Source of the DNA: Pelagihabitans sp963760375
Lineage (GTDB): Bacteria; Bacteroidota; Bacteroidia; Flavobacteriales; Flavobacteriaceae
Reading direction: 5' to 3'
Assembly (NCBI GenBank): GCA_963760375.1
Contig: CAVXCS010000007.1
Location: 992,001-1,056,000, forward strand
Length of the DNA stretch: 64,000 nt
The notes beneath the pieces were generated by a model. That model had not been told where the DNA came from and made no database searches. It worked only from the letters and a program-made list of their open reading frames with translations. Positions 1 to 8,603 of the stretch are shown one piece after another (the stretch's first letter is position 1; every line of letters begins with the position of its first letter). Position numbers and translations under genes: made by a program.

Positions 1-470
1 TGGGGATGAAAGGATCGAGGATCCATGGAATAGTCAGGGAGCTTGGCAATGAAAATATCGATGTGATCAACTGGACGGCAAATCCGCAATTGATGGTCAC
101 AAGGGCACTGAGCCCTGCCCGGGTTTCCTCTGTAAAATTGAATGATGAAAAAATGACGGCCCAGGTTTACCTCAAGCCGGAAGAAGTATCCAAAGCAATC
201 GGTCGGGGCGGCCATAACATAAGACTGGCCGGGCAATTGACCGGTTATGAAATAGATGTGTTCCGGGAAGGGGTCGAGGAGGATGTGGAATTGACCGAGT
301 TCTCCGATGAAATCGATGCCTGGATCATCGAGGAATTCAAAAAAATAGGGATGGATACCGCAAGGAGTATTCTGGAACAAGACATCGATGAGCTGGTAAA
401 ACGAACCGATTTGGAGGAAGAAACCATAGCGGAAGTTGTTCGCATTCTCAAGGAAGAATTGGAAGATTAG
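1..470 (+). CDS. nusA: Transcription termination/antitermination factor NusA, C-terminal part (5' end outside window)
   Basis: NusA binds RNA polymerase and nascent RNA and modulates pausing, termination and antitermination. The reading frame is open from the first base, so the gene starts upstream; about 155 codons are visible. They hold the end of the first KH domain (GMKGSRIHGIV) and a second KH domain with the GRGGHN RNA-binding loop near visible residues 66-71. A short acidic helical tail follows (IDELVKRTDLEEET). The tail lacks the long acidic repeats of proteobacterial NusA, as is usual in Bacteroidota. infB follows after 43 bp, which is the classical nusA-infB operon order. The identification is secure; only the true start is unknown. 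Confidence 0.95.
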   Translation, partial: GMKGSRIHGIVRELGNENIDVINWTANPQLMVTRALSPARVSSVKLNDEKMTAQVYLKPEEVSKAIGRGGHNIRLAGQLTGYEIDVFREGVEEDVELTEFSDEIDAWIIEEFKKIGMDTARSILEQDIDELVKRTDLEEETIAEVVRILKEELED

Positions 471-513
471 CTATATTAGCATCGAAATAAAAGAATTTAG
501 GGAATAGATATTT

Positions 514-3231
514 ATGGCAGAAAATGCAAACATAAGGCTTAATAAGGTCCTTAGGGAGCTTAATATTTCATTGGATAGGGCGGTCGATTATCTTGCGTCA
601 AAAGGAATTACCATCGAAGCAAGGCCGACGGCCAAGATTTCCGATGAGATATATCATGTGCTTCAGGATGAGTTTGAGACCGACATGAGCAAGAAGGTTG
701 CATCCCAAGAAGTGGGGGAGGAGAAAAGGAAGGAAAAAGAGGCCATAAGAATACAGCTCGAACAGGAACAGGAAGACAAACGACTTGAAAGGGAAAAGCG
801 GGCGGCAGCTTCCGAAAAAATAATAAGGGCCAAAGGTGAAATCACCGGTCCGAAAAAAGTGGGCAAAATTGATCTGGAGGCGGCCAAAAAACCAAAGCCC
901 GTTGTAAAGGCCGAGGAGGCGCCCGTCAAGGAAAAGAAAGAAAAGAAGGTTAAAGAACCTGTGGCCAAGGTCGAAAAAGCCGCTGTGCCCAAAATTGAAA
1001 AACCGCAAACCCCTGTTGCCGAAACTGAAACTGAAACCGAAACCGAGGAAACGACACCGGCGGCGGAGAAGATCACCACGAAATACAAGAAGTTGAGCGG
1101 CCCAAAGATAATGGGCGATAAAATCGATTTGACCCAGTTCAACAAACCCAAGAAAAAGAAAGAGGAATCAAAGGCGGGCGGTGAGTCATCCGACAGGAAA
1201 AAAAGGCGCAAACGCATCATAAGTTCGCCAGGAAGCGGTTCAGGCGGGGATTCGTCAGTTCGCGGCAGAGGCGGAGTACAACGAAAAGGTATTGGACAGC
1301 GTTATGGCGCCCCAAAAGTAGAGCCTACCGAGGAAGATGTACAAAAACAAGTAAGGGAAACCCTGGAAAAACTCCAAGGAAAATCTAAAAAGGGCAAGGG
1401 CGCAAAATACAGAAGGGATAAAAGAGATCAGCACCGGCAACAAACCGAAAAGGATCTTGAACAACAGGAACTGGACAGCAAGGTGCTCAAGGTGACCGAA
1501 TTCGTAACTGCCAGTGAAGTGGCCACCATGATGAACGTCTCCACCACCGAAATTATATCGGCCTGTATGTCTTTGGGCATCATGGTTACGATGAACCAAC
1601 GCTTGGATGCCGAAACGCTTTCGATCGTGGCCGATGAATTTGGCTATGAGGTTGAGTTCGTCAACGCAGAAATCGAAGAAGCGATCGAAGAAACCGAAGA
1701 TAAGCCGGAAGACTTGAAGCCCAGGGCCCCGATCGTTACCGTCATGGGACACGTTGACCACGGGAAGACTTCCCTTTTGGATTACGTAAGGGAAGCCAAT
1801 GTGATCGCTGGGGAAAGTGGTGGTATCACCCAACACATAGGCGCCTACAGTGTTATGCTCGACAATGGGCAACGCATCACCTTCTTGGATACCCCGGGCC
1901 ACGAGGCCTTTACGGCCATGAGGGCAAGGGGCGCACAGGTGACCGATATCGCGGTCATCGTGATTGCGGCCGATGACGATATCATGCCACAGACGAAGGA
2001 AGCCATTAGCCATGCTCAAGCGGCTGGGGTTCCCATGGTTTTTGCCATCAATAAAATAGATAGGTCCACTGCAAATCCGGATAAAATAAAGGAAGGCCTC
2101 GCACAGATGAATCTTTTGGTGGAAGATTGGGGAGGTAAGATACAATCCCATGACATTTCAGCCAAAACAGGTACAGGGGTAAAGGAATTGTTGGAAAAAG
2201 TGTTGTTGGAAGCCGAACTTTTGGAATTGAAGTCCAATCCGGATAAATTGGCCTCAGGCACCGTTGTCGAAGCCTTTTTGGATAAGGGCCGCGGTTACGT
2301 TTCCACCGTTTTGGTCCAGGGCGGAACACTGAATATCGGGGATTATGTGCTCGCCGGAACCCATAGTGGAAAAGTGAAGGCGATGCAGGACGAACGTGGC
2401 AAGGAAATCGTGTCCGCTGGCCCAGCTACGCCGGTTTCGGTACTCGGTTTGGCCGGAGCGCCCCAAGCAGGGGATAAGTTCAATGTGCTGCTCGACGAAA
2501 GGGAAGCTAAGCAAATCGCCTCGAAAAGGGCACAGCTGATGCGGGAACAGTCGGTGCGTACACAACGCCATATCACACTCGATGAAATCGGTCGGCGAAT
2601 CGCCTTGGGCGACTTCAAGGAGCTCAACATTATCCTCAAAGGTGACGTTGATGGCTCTGTCGAAGCCTTGACCGATTCTTTCCAAAAACTTACTACCGCC
2701 GAAATTCAGGTGAACATCATCCATAAGGGAGTGGGTGCCATTACCGAATCGGATGTCTTGCTGGCCTCGGCCTCCGATGCGATCATCATAGGTTTCAATG
2801 TCCGGCCAATGGGCAATGCCAAAATGATTGCGGAAAAAGAAGAAATAGACATCCGCATGTATTCCATCATCTATGATGCGATCAACGACCTTAAAGATGC
2901 CATGGAAGGGATGTTGTCACCGGAAATCCGGGAAGAAATTACGGGAACCGCCGAAATTCGGGAAACCTTCAAGATATCTAAAATCGGATCCATCGCAGGT
3001 TGTATGGTCACTAGTGGCAAGATATTCAGGAATTCTGGCATTCGACTGATCCGCGATGGAGTAGTGGTCTATACGGGAGAACTGACTTCGCTCAAACGAT
3101 TTAAGGATGATGTGAAGGAAGTGGCCAAGGGCTATGATTGTGGACTGCAGATCAAGAATTATAACGATATCGTCGAAGGGGATATCGTGGAGGCTTTCCA
3201 GGAAGTAGCGGTGAAGAAGAAATTGAAGTAA
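514..3231 (+). CDS. infB: Translation initiation factor IF-2
   Basis: IF-2 is the GTPase that brings fMet-tRNA to the 30S subunit and promotes subunit joining. The 905-residue product has an IF2_N domain at about 5-55, a Lys/Glu/Pro-rich low-complexity linker at about 60-320, and a second IF2_N-like segment at about 330-390. The G domain carries GHVDHGKT (412-419), DTPGHEAF (from 459) and NKID (513-516). Domains II, III and the fMet-tRNA-binding C-terminal domain follow. The linker includes a Glu-Thr repeat encoded by a hexanucleotide array at 1021-1050. ATG 514 fits the conserved N-terminal domain. The gene is cotranscribed with nusA and ends at a strong hairpin at 3283-3310. Confidence 0.98.
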   Translation: MAENANIRLNKVLRELNISLDRAVDYLASKGITIEARPTAKISDEIYHVLQDEFETDMSKKVASQEVGEEKRKEKEAIRIQLEQEQEDKRLEREKRAAASEKIIRAKGEITGPKKVGKIDLEAAKKPKPVVKAEEAPVKEKKEKKVKEPVAKVEKAAVPKIEKPQTPVAETETETETEETTPAAEKITTKYKKLSGPKIMGDKIDLTQFNKPKKKKEESKAGGESSDRKKRRKRIISSPGSGSGGDSSVRGRGGVQRKGIGQRYGAPKVEPTEEDVQKQVRETLEKLQGKSKKGKGAKYRRDKRDQHRQQTEKDLEQQELDSKVLKVTEFVTASEVATMMNVSTTEIISACMSLGIMVTMNQRLDAETLSIVADEFGYEVEFVNAEIEEAIEETEDKPEDLKPRAPIVTVMGHVDHGKTSLLDYVREANVIAGESGGITQHIGAYSVMLDNGQRITFLDTPGHEAFTAMRARGAQVTDIAVIVIAADDDIMPQTKEAISHAQAAGVPMVFAINKIDRSTANPDKIKEGLAQMNLLVEDWGGKIQSHDISAKTGTGVKELLEKVLLEAELLELKSNPDKLASGTVVEAFLDKGRGYVSTVLVQGGTLNIGDYVLAGTHSGKVKAMQDERGKEIVSAGPATPVSVLGLAGAPQAGDKFNVLLDEREAKQIASKRAQLMREQSVRTQRHITLDEIGRRIALGDFKELNIILKGDVDGSVEALTDSFQKLTTAEIQVNIIHKGVGAITESDVLLASASDAIIIGFNVRPMGNAKMIAEKEEIDIRMYSIIYDAINDLKDAMEGMLSPEIREEITGTAEIRETFKISKIGSIAGCMVTSGKIFRNSGIRLIRDGVVVYTGELTSLKRFKDDVKEVAKGYDCGLQIKNYNDIVEGDIVEAFQEVAVKKKLK
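1021..1050 (+). repeat. Hexanucleotide tandem repeat inside infB
   Basis: About four copies of GAAACY plus a degenerate fifth encode alternating Glu-Thr in the low-complexity linker of IF-2. Six-base units keep the frame, so length variation between strains would be tolerated. Confidence 0.7.
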
Positions 3232-3282
3232 CAGATTTTGCGGATAGGGTTGCCCTGTTCCCAATCAATAAATACCCAAAAG

Positions 3283-3310
3283 AAAATCGACTTAATTGGT
3301 CGATTTTTTT
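3283..3310 (+). terminator. Intrinsic terminator after infB, overlapping the 3' end of the convergent SPOR gene
   Basis: A 9-bp stem (AAAATCGAC at 3283-3291 with GTCGATTTT at 3299-3307) encloses a 7-nt loop and runs into seven T's (3304-3310). It contains the stop codon of the convergent gene at 3292-3294. The A-rich left flank would give a weaker T-tract on the minus strand, so it may work in both directions. Confidence 0.85.
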
Positions 3311-3666
3311 GGTTTTAGGAGCATGGCGTCAGGATATTTCTGCCTGACCTCATTGTATTTTCTTTCCGCTTCCAACCTGTTTTTGAACTGGCCCACCCGA
3401 ACGCGGTAGGTAGGGGAATCAAAATCTATTTTGGAAGGCAAGTCCGGGAAATCGATCTCAACTTCCGATTTTATTTTTTGTGCCTTGTCAAAAGATCCGA
3501 ATCCGACTTGAATCCTGTAATAATCGGCATTCTCGTTCAGCGATTTGTAGGCATCCAGCAAGGTTTTGATTTTCTGGTCCTGTTCAATCTTAATCTGGCC
3601 TTTTTGGGCCAGTGCCGTACCAAGGCCGAAGGTCATGAACATTATAATAAAAATTGCTTTCATCAT
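3292..3666 (-). CDS. SPOR domain-containing exported protein
   Basis: This 124-residue protein has an N-terminal signal peptide (hydrophobic IIMFMTFGLG ending in ALAQ near residue 20). The rest is essentially one SPOR fold: two repeats with the pattern YRIQVGFGSFDKA (about 55-67) and YRVRVGQFKNRLEAER (about 87-102). SPOR domains bind septal peptidoglycan stripped of stem peptides, so a periplasmic cell-wall role is likely; the exact function is unknown. Two in-frame ATGs (3666 and 3663) are equally possible starts. A TACTTTTG box lies upstream at 3697-3704. It is convergent with infB and shares its terminator. Confidence 0.85.
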   Translation of the reverse strand: MMKAIFIIMFMTFGLGTALAQKGQIKIEQDQKIKTLLDAYKSLNENADYYRIQVGFGSFDKAQKIKSEVEIDFPDLPSKIDFDSPTYRVRVGQFKNRLEAERKYNEVRQKYPDAMLLKPKKSTN

Positions 3667-3696
3667 GGCGCAAACTTAAGTTTCAAGTCGTTGTCG

Positions 3697-3704
3697 CAAA
3701 AGTA
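3697..3704 (-). promoter_or_regulatory. Candidate -7 element of SPOR gene promoter
   Basis: TACTTTTG on the minus strand matches the Bacteroidota TAnnTTTG -7 consensus 30 bp before the start codon. The only upstream TTG is 13 bp away, which is short for a -33 element. Confidence 0.5.
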
Positions 3705-3804
3705 AATTTTTAAGGAACAACCCGTTGTTAAAAATCCTTATTTAGAATAATTATAAATTATAAATTATCAATCCCTTAACATTTCCCAAATAAAGTCTAT
3801 GTCG

Positions 3805-3812
3805 TATTTTTG
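3805..3812 (+). promoter_or_regulatory. Candidate -7 element of the act/cta operon promoter
   Basis: TATTTTTG matches TAnnTTTG but has no TTG at the expected distance upstream. If used, it gives a leader of roughly 180 nt before actA. Confidence 0.4.
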
Positions 3813-4000
3813 GCAACAATTTCGGCACCTATAAAGTGTCTTTCAATCCGCAAAGACCCTAAAATATCGTGCCAAAATCGAGACAGAAACGATTCATGGG
3901 AAAATCCAGTCCTTGCGAAGTATGTTGTACCAAGTTGTAATGCAGCTACTTCCAATTTTTTTTGGAATTTTCTCTATCGTCGAAAAAATGATATAAACAC

Positions 4001-5380
4001 ATGAAAAAGGTTTTGTACCGTGTTGTCCTTTCAAGCGTTTTAGGTGTAAGCCTCCTAATTGCACTTCTCTTTTCCAATCCGATCTCTGCTCAGGATGCGG
4101 CCGTTGCCGTCCAAGCCGAAGCGGTAGTTGCCGCTGATGCCGGTACCGGTGGGGATGTTGACAAGGGAAAAACCCTGTTTACCCAGAACTGCGCCGCATG
4201 CCATGCACTGAATCGCAAAATGACCGGTCCAGCGCTGGCCAATGTGGAATCACGGTTGTCGGAAAGTGAGGGCTTAGATCGCGAATGGATCTATAAATGG
4301 ATCAAAAACAGTTCCGGGATGATTTCCTCCGGGGATGCCTACGCCAACAAGATCTATAACGAATACAACAAAGCGGCAATGACCGCTTTCCCGACCCTGT
4401 CCAATGCCGATATCGATGATATTTTGGCCTATACGGCAGCGCCTCCACCGGCTCCTGTGGCCGCGGCGGCCCCTGCGGGCGCCCCAACGGGTGGCGCAAG
4501 CGCTTCTTCCGGGATATCCAATGAGGTCATCTTAGGGGCACTTGCCCTTATTTTCGGCTTATTGGTGATGATGTTGATCTTGGTCAACAACACCTTAAGA
4601 CGTATCGCGGAAGCCAATGGCATGGTCCTTGAAAAGGAAGCCGCCCAAAAGCGCACCCCGATTTGGAAAGCCTTCGCCCACAATCAATTTTTGGTCTTGG
4701 TAACGGTGATTTTCCTCTTGTTGGGAAGTGCTTATTTCGCCTATGGCTGGATGATGCAGGTTGGTGTAGATCAAGGGTACGCTCCGATCCAACCCATACA
4801 TTATTCCCACAAGATCCATGCGGGTGCGAACAAAATCGAATGTAAATATTGCCATTCCTCGGCCAGGGTTTCCAAACATTCCGGAATCCCGTCGCTCAAT
4901 GTATGTATGAACTGCCATAAATCCATTTACGAATATAAGGGCAATCCGGAAGGGCCCAGCCAAGAAGATTTGGCCAATGGCTATACCAACGATTTCTACA
5001 CGGGCGAAATCAAAAAACTATACAAGGCCGTCGGTTGGGACGAAGAGAACCAAAAATATACCGGCGAGTCACAACCGGTGGAGTGGGTGCGGATACACAA
5101 CCTGCCCGATTTCGCTTATTTCAACCACTCACAGCACGTTTCGGTAGCCGGCATCGAATGCCAGACCTGTCATGGCCCGGTCGAGGAAATGGAAATCATG
5201 TACCAGTATTCCCCGCTTACCATGGGATGGTGCATCAATTGCCATAGGGAGACCAACGTCAAGGTAGAAGGCAACGCCTACTACGAAAAAATACACGCCG
5301 AACTTTCAAAGAAATATGGGGTTGACAATCTTACCGCCGCACAGATGGGTGGTTTGGAATGTGGTAAGTGTCATTATTAA
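4001..5380 (+). CDS. actA: Alternative complex III subunit ActA, multiheme cytochrome c
   Basis: This is the heme-rich periplasmic subunit of the quinol:cytochrome c oxidoreductase that replaces bc1 in Bacteroidota. The 459-residue protein starts with a signal peptide (ends ISAQ near residue 30). A class I cytochrome c domain follows, with CAACH at about 64-68 and a likely Met ligand in KAAMTAFPTL. Next are an Ala/Pro linker and two membrane segments (about 175-198 and 229-251). The C-terminal domain carries five CxxCH motifs (CKYCH, CMNCH, CQTCH, CINCH, CGKCH), so six heme sites in total. It is the first gene of the act operon, 36 bp before actB. Confidence 0.93.
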   Translation: MKKVLYRVVLSSVLGVSLLIALLFSNPISAQDAAVAVQAEAVVAADAGTGGDVDKGKTLFTQNCAACHALNRKMTGPALANVESRLSESEGLDREWIYKWIKNSSGMISSGDAYANKIYNEYNKAAMTAFPTLSNADIDDILAYTAAPPPAPVAAAAPAGAPTGGASASSGISNEVILGALALIFGLLVMMLILVNNTLRRIAEANGMVLEKEAAQKRTPIWKAFAHNQFLVLVTVIFLLLGSAYFAYGWMMQVGVDQGYAPIQPIHYSHKIHAGANKIECKYCHSSARVSKHSGIPSLNVCMNCHKSIYEYKGNPEGPSQEDLANGYTNDFYTGEIKKLYKAVGWDEENQKYTGESQPVEWVRIHNLPDFAYFNHSQHVSVAGIECQTCHGPVEEMEIMYQYSPLTMGWCINCHRETNVKVEGNAYYEKIHAELSKKYGVDNLTAAQMGGLECGKCHY

Positions 5381-5416
5381 TCCATTCATTAAGCAGCTAA
5401 TTACAGAGATATACGT

Positions 5417-8400
5417 ATGGCATCAAACAAGAAATATTGGAAGAACGAAGCGGAGTTAAATCCCAACGATTCCATTGTTGAGACGCTAAAGCACAACGAA
5501 TTTGTTGAAGCGATTCCGGTAGATTCGTTTTTGGGCGATAAGGAAACACTTGCCAGCAGTAATACCAATCGTAGGGACTTTTTGAAGTATGTGGGTTTCA
5601 GTACCGCGGCCGCCTCTTTGGCCGCTTGCGAAGGTCCCGTCATCAAATCGATACCCTATGTTGTGGCGCCGGAGAACATCGTTCCCGGGGTGGCCAACTT
5701 TTATGCGACCACCATCGCCAATGGATTTGATTTTTCCAGCATCTTGATCAAAACCCGTGAGGGCCGGCCCATTAAAGTTGAAAATAATACCGATGCCAAA
5801 ATAGGGGGCCATGCCAATGCAAGGGTTCAGGCGTCCGTTTTGGGATTATACGACAGCACCAGGATCCAAGGTCCATTATCAAATGGGGAGCCCGTTGAGT
5901 GGGCCGCTTTGGATGCTGCGGTAAAAGCCAAATTGGGTTCCCTTCAAAATACCCAACAGCAGATTGCCTTTTTGACACAGACCTATGCGAGTCCTTCCAC
6001 GGATCGATTGATCAACGACTTCTCGGCAATGTACGGCAACGTGAACCACGTTACCTACGATGCCATCTCCGAGGATGCTGCCTTGAGCGCATTTGAGGCC
6101 AAGTATGGCGAGAGGGCCTTGGCGGATTACGATTTTGAAAAGGCGGAACTCATTGTTTCGTTCGGTGCCGATTTCTTGTCGGATTGGCAAGGGGGAGGTT
6201 ACGATAGTGGTTATTCAAAAGGACGCGTGCCCAGGAACGGCAAAATGTCGCGACACGTACAGTTCGAATCGAATATGACGCTAACGGGAGCCAATGCCGA
6301 TAAACGTGTTCCATTGACGCCGAGCATGCAGAAGATCGCGTTGGCCAAACTATATGCCAAATTGAACGGTAGTACCGTAAGCGGTGAACTGGGGGAGGCT
6401 GAAACGGCAATCGACCAAGTGGTGGAACAGATTCGCAAGAATACCTCGGCCGCAGTGGTCGTTTCGGGCATCGATGATGTCAATGCCCAAGCAGTGGTTT
6501 TGGCCATCAACGAAATGCTGAACAGTAATGCGTTCGATGCAAAATCGCCGCGCTATGTACGACAGGGGAATAACAATGCGGTCAATGCCCTGATCTCCGA
6601 TATGAAGGCCGGGAAAGTGGGCGCTTTGATCATGGACGGTGTCAACCCGATGTACGCGCTGCCGAATGCCGCCGATTTTAAGGAAGGCCTTGAAAAGGTA
6701 GGGCTTTCCGTGGCGTTTTCCACCAACTGGAATGAAACTACGGAAGTGGTACAGTACACCGCCGCGGCCAATCACTTCCTTGAATCTTGGGGTGACGCAC
6801 AGATCAAAAAAGGACATTATAGTTTAATGCAGCCCACGATCAGGCAATTGTTCGATACACGACAGTTTCAAACTGCCCTGTTGCAATGGATGGGAAGCGA
6901 CAAAACATACTACGATTATATAAAAGATACCTGGAGTACGGGTATCCTCAATGGGGCGAGCTGGAACCTGGCCCTTCAGGCAGGCGTTTTTAGTGTCCCC
7001 GTAGGAACGGTGTCCGATACCGAAATGGCCGATCCATCAACCAACGTCCAGAAACCGACCGATAAGGAGGCCGGAAACGATGCATCCGTAGCCGCGGAAA
7101 CCAATACCTTGTCCATCGCAACTGCGGTGAGCAGTTTGGCGGCATCCAGCATCGAAGGCATGGAACTGTCCCTATATTCCAAAGTGGGCATGGGAGATGG
7201 CCAGCAGGCCAGCAATCCATGGCTGCAGGAATTTCCGGACCCCATCACCCGTGTGTCCTGGGACAATTATATGACCATTTCAAAGAGTGATGCCGAAAAA
7301 TTGGGATTGGTCAACGTAAACGTGGCCAATGGCGGCCTTGATGGCAGCTATGCAAAAATAACGGTCAATGGCGTATCCGTAGACAAAGTGCCGGTAATCA
7401 TTCAGCCCGGACAGGCCAATGGATCCATAGGACTTGCCTTTGGTTATGGCAAGAAAGTGGGCATGAAGACCGAAATGCAGACAGGCGTGAATGCCTTTGC
7501 GCTGTATCATGGCTTTAACAGCATACAATCGGCAACCGTCGAAAAATCAAGCGGCAACCATGAGTTTGCCTGTATGCAATTGCACAAGACCTTGATGGGC
7601 AGGGGCGACATCATCAAGGAAACCACCTTGGAAATTTTTAATACCAAAGACCACGCAGAATGGAACGAAGTACCGATGGTCTCATTGAACCATCAGGAAG
7701 TACCCGCGACGACCGTTGACCTTTGGGACAGTTTCGATCGTTCCATTGGCCACCATTTCAACATGTCGATCGACTTGAACGCCTGTACCGGTTGTGGGGC
7801 TTGTGTGATCGCGTGTCATGCCGAGAACAATGTTCCGGTAGTGGGCAAGGAAGAGGTAAGGAAATCAAGGGACATGCATTGGTTGCGCATCGACCGATAT
7901 TATTCCTCCGAAGATACTTTCCTTCAGGATGATACTAAAAAAGAGGAATTCGATGGTCTTTCCGGGCCTAAAGGTTCATTGGGCGGTTTTGGCGAATTGG
8001 AAGATCCAGCGGCCAATCCACAGGTGGCCTTTCAGCCGGTTATGTGCCAGCATTGCAACCATGCGCCCTGTGAAACGGTTTGTCCGGTAGCGGCGACTTC
8101 GCACAGCAGACAGGGCCAGAACCACATGGCCTACAACAGATGTGTCGGCACGCGTTATTGCGCCAATAACTGTCCTTACAAAGTGAGAAGGTTCAATTGG
8201 TTCCTTTATAACAATAACGAAGAGTTCGATTACCATATGAACAACGATTTGGGTAAAATGGTCATCAACCCGGATGTGAACGTACGTTCCCGAGGGGTCA
8301 TCGAAAAATGTTCGATGTGCATCCAAAAGACCCAAAAAACCATTTTGGACGCCAAAAGGGATGGCCGTTTGATCAAGGATGGGGAATTCCAGACGGCTTG

Positions 8401-8569
8401 CTCGTCGGCCTGTGGCAATGGCGCCATTGTTTTTGGCGATGTGAACGACCCGGAAAGCCAGGTGACCTCATTGTCGAAGAGCGAACGCATGTACCATTTA
8501 TTGGAGCATGTGGGCACCAAGCCCAACGTTTTTTATCACGTGAAAGTGAGAAACACCAACGAAGCATAA
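5417..8569 (+). CDS. actB: Alternative complex III subunit ActB, molybdopterin oxidoreductase-like/iron-sulfur protein
   Basis: The 1050-residue ActB fuses a molybdopterin-oxidoreductase-like domain (B1, believed to lack the cofactor in characterised ACIII) to a ferredoxin-like domain (B2) that passes electrons towards the hemes. A twin-arginine motif (NRRDFLKYVGF, about 52-62) precedes a hydrophobic stretch ending in AACEG, which suggests Tat export and possibly lipidation. The B1 region runs to about 780. B2 has cysteine clusters CTGCGACVIACH (about 790), CQHCNHAPCETVCP (about 877), CVGTRYCANNCP (about 909), and CSMC (about 966) with ACSSAC (about 995). The length is normal for fused ActB. 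actC follows after 34 bp. Confidence 0.94.
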   Translation: MASNKKYWKNEAELNPNDSIVETLKHNEFVEAIPVDSFLGDKETLASSNTNRRDFLKYVGFSTAAASLAACEGPVIKSIPYVVAPENIVPGVANFYATTIANGFDFSSILIKTREGRPIKVENNTDAKIGGHANARVQASVLGLYDSTRIQGPLSNGEPVEWAALDAAVKAKLGSLQNTQQQIAFLTQTYASPSTDRLINDFSAMYGNVNHVTYDAISEDAALSAFEAKYGERALADYDFEKAELIVSFGADFLSDWQGGGYDSGYSKGRVPRNGKMSRHVQFESNMTLTGANADKRVPLTPSMQKIALAKLYAKLNGSTVSGELGEAETAIDQVVEQIRKNTSAAVVVSGIDDVNAQAVVLAINEMLNSNAFDAKSPRYVRQGNNNAVNALISDMKAGKVGALIMDGVNPMYALPNAADFKEGLEKVGLSVAFSTNWNETTEVVQYTAAANHFLESWGDAQIKKGHYSLMQPTIRQLFDTRQFQTALLQWMGSDKTYYDYIKDTWSTGILNGASWNLALQAGVFSVPVGTVSDTEMADPSTNVQKPTDKEAGNDASVAAETNTLSIATAVSSLAASSIEGMELSLYSKVGMGDGQQASNPWLQEFPDPITRVSWDNYMTISKSDAEKLGLVNVNVANGGLDGSYAKITVNGVSVDKVPVIIQPGQANGSIGLAFGYGKKVGMKTEMQTGVNAFALYHGFNSIQSATVEKSSGNHEFACMQLHKTLMGRGDIIKETTLEIFNTKDHAEWNEVPMVSLNHQEVPATTVDLWDSFDRSIGHHFNMSIDLNACTGCGACVIACHAENNVPVVGKEEVRKSRDMHWLRIDRYYSSEDTFLQDDTKKEEFDGLSGPKGSLGGFGELEDPAANPQVAFQPVMCQHCNHAPCETVCPVAATSHSRQGQNHMAYNRCVGTRYCANNCPYKVRRFNWFLYNNNEEFDYHMNNDLGKMVINPDVNVRSRGVIEKCSMCIQKTQKTILDAKRDGRLIKDGEFQTACSSACGNGAIVFGDVNDPESQVTSLSKSERMYHLLEHVGTKPNVFYHVKVRNTNEA

Positions 8570-8603
8570 GCAAAAGAGTAGAAAGTAACTATAATAAATA
8601 TTT

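Larger units (their letters stand above)
3667..4000. other. 334-bp intergenic region between divergent SPOR gene and act operon
   Basis: The region holds divergent promoters and a long act leader. A TACTTTTG box for the minus-strand gene lies at 3697-3704 and a TATTTTTG box for the act operon at 3805-3812. Between them is an AT-rich stretch with a roughly 7-bp tandem repeat (ATTATAA units, about 3748-3768). The 188 bp from the TATTTTTG box to the actA start contain no open frame with coding character and no clear terminator-like hairpin. Confidence 0.6.

Noticed and set aside
1255..2151. Long open frame antisense to infB
   Set aside because: It is opposite a strongly conserved GTPase gene; the frame is open because of the codon bias on the other strand. 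No domain or start context.
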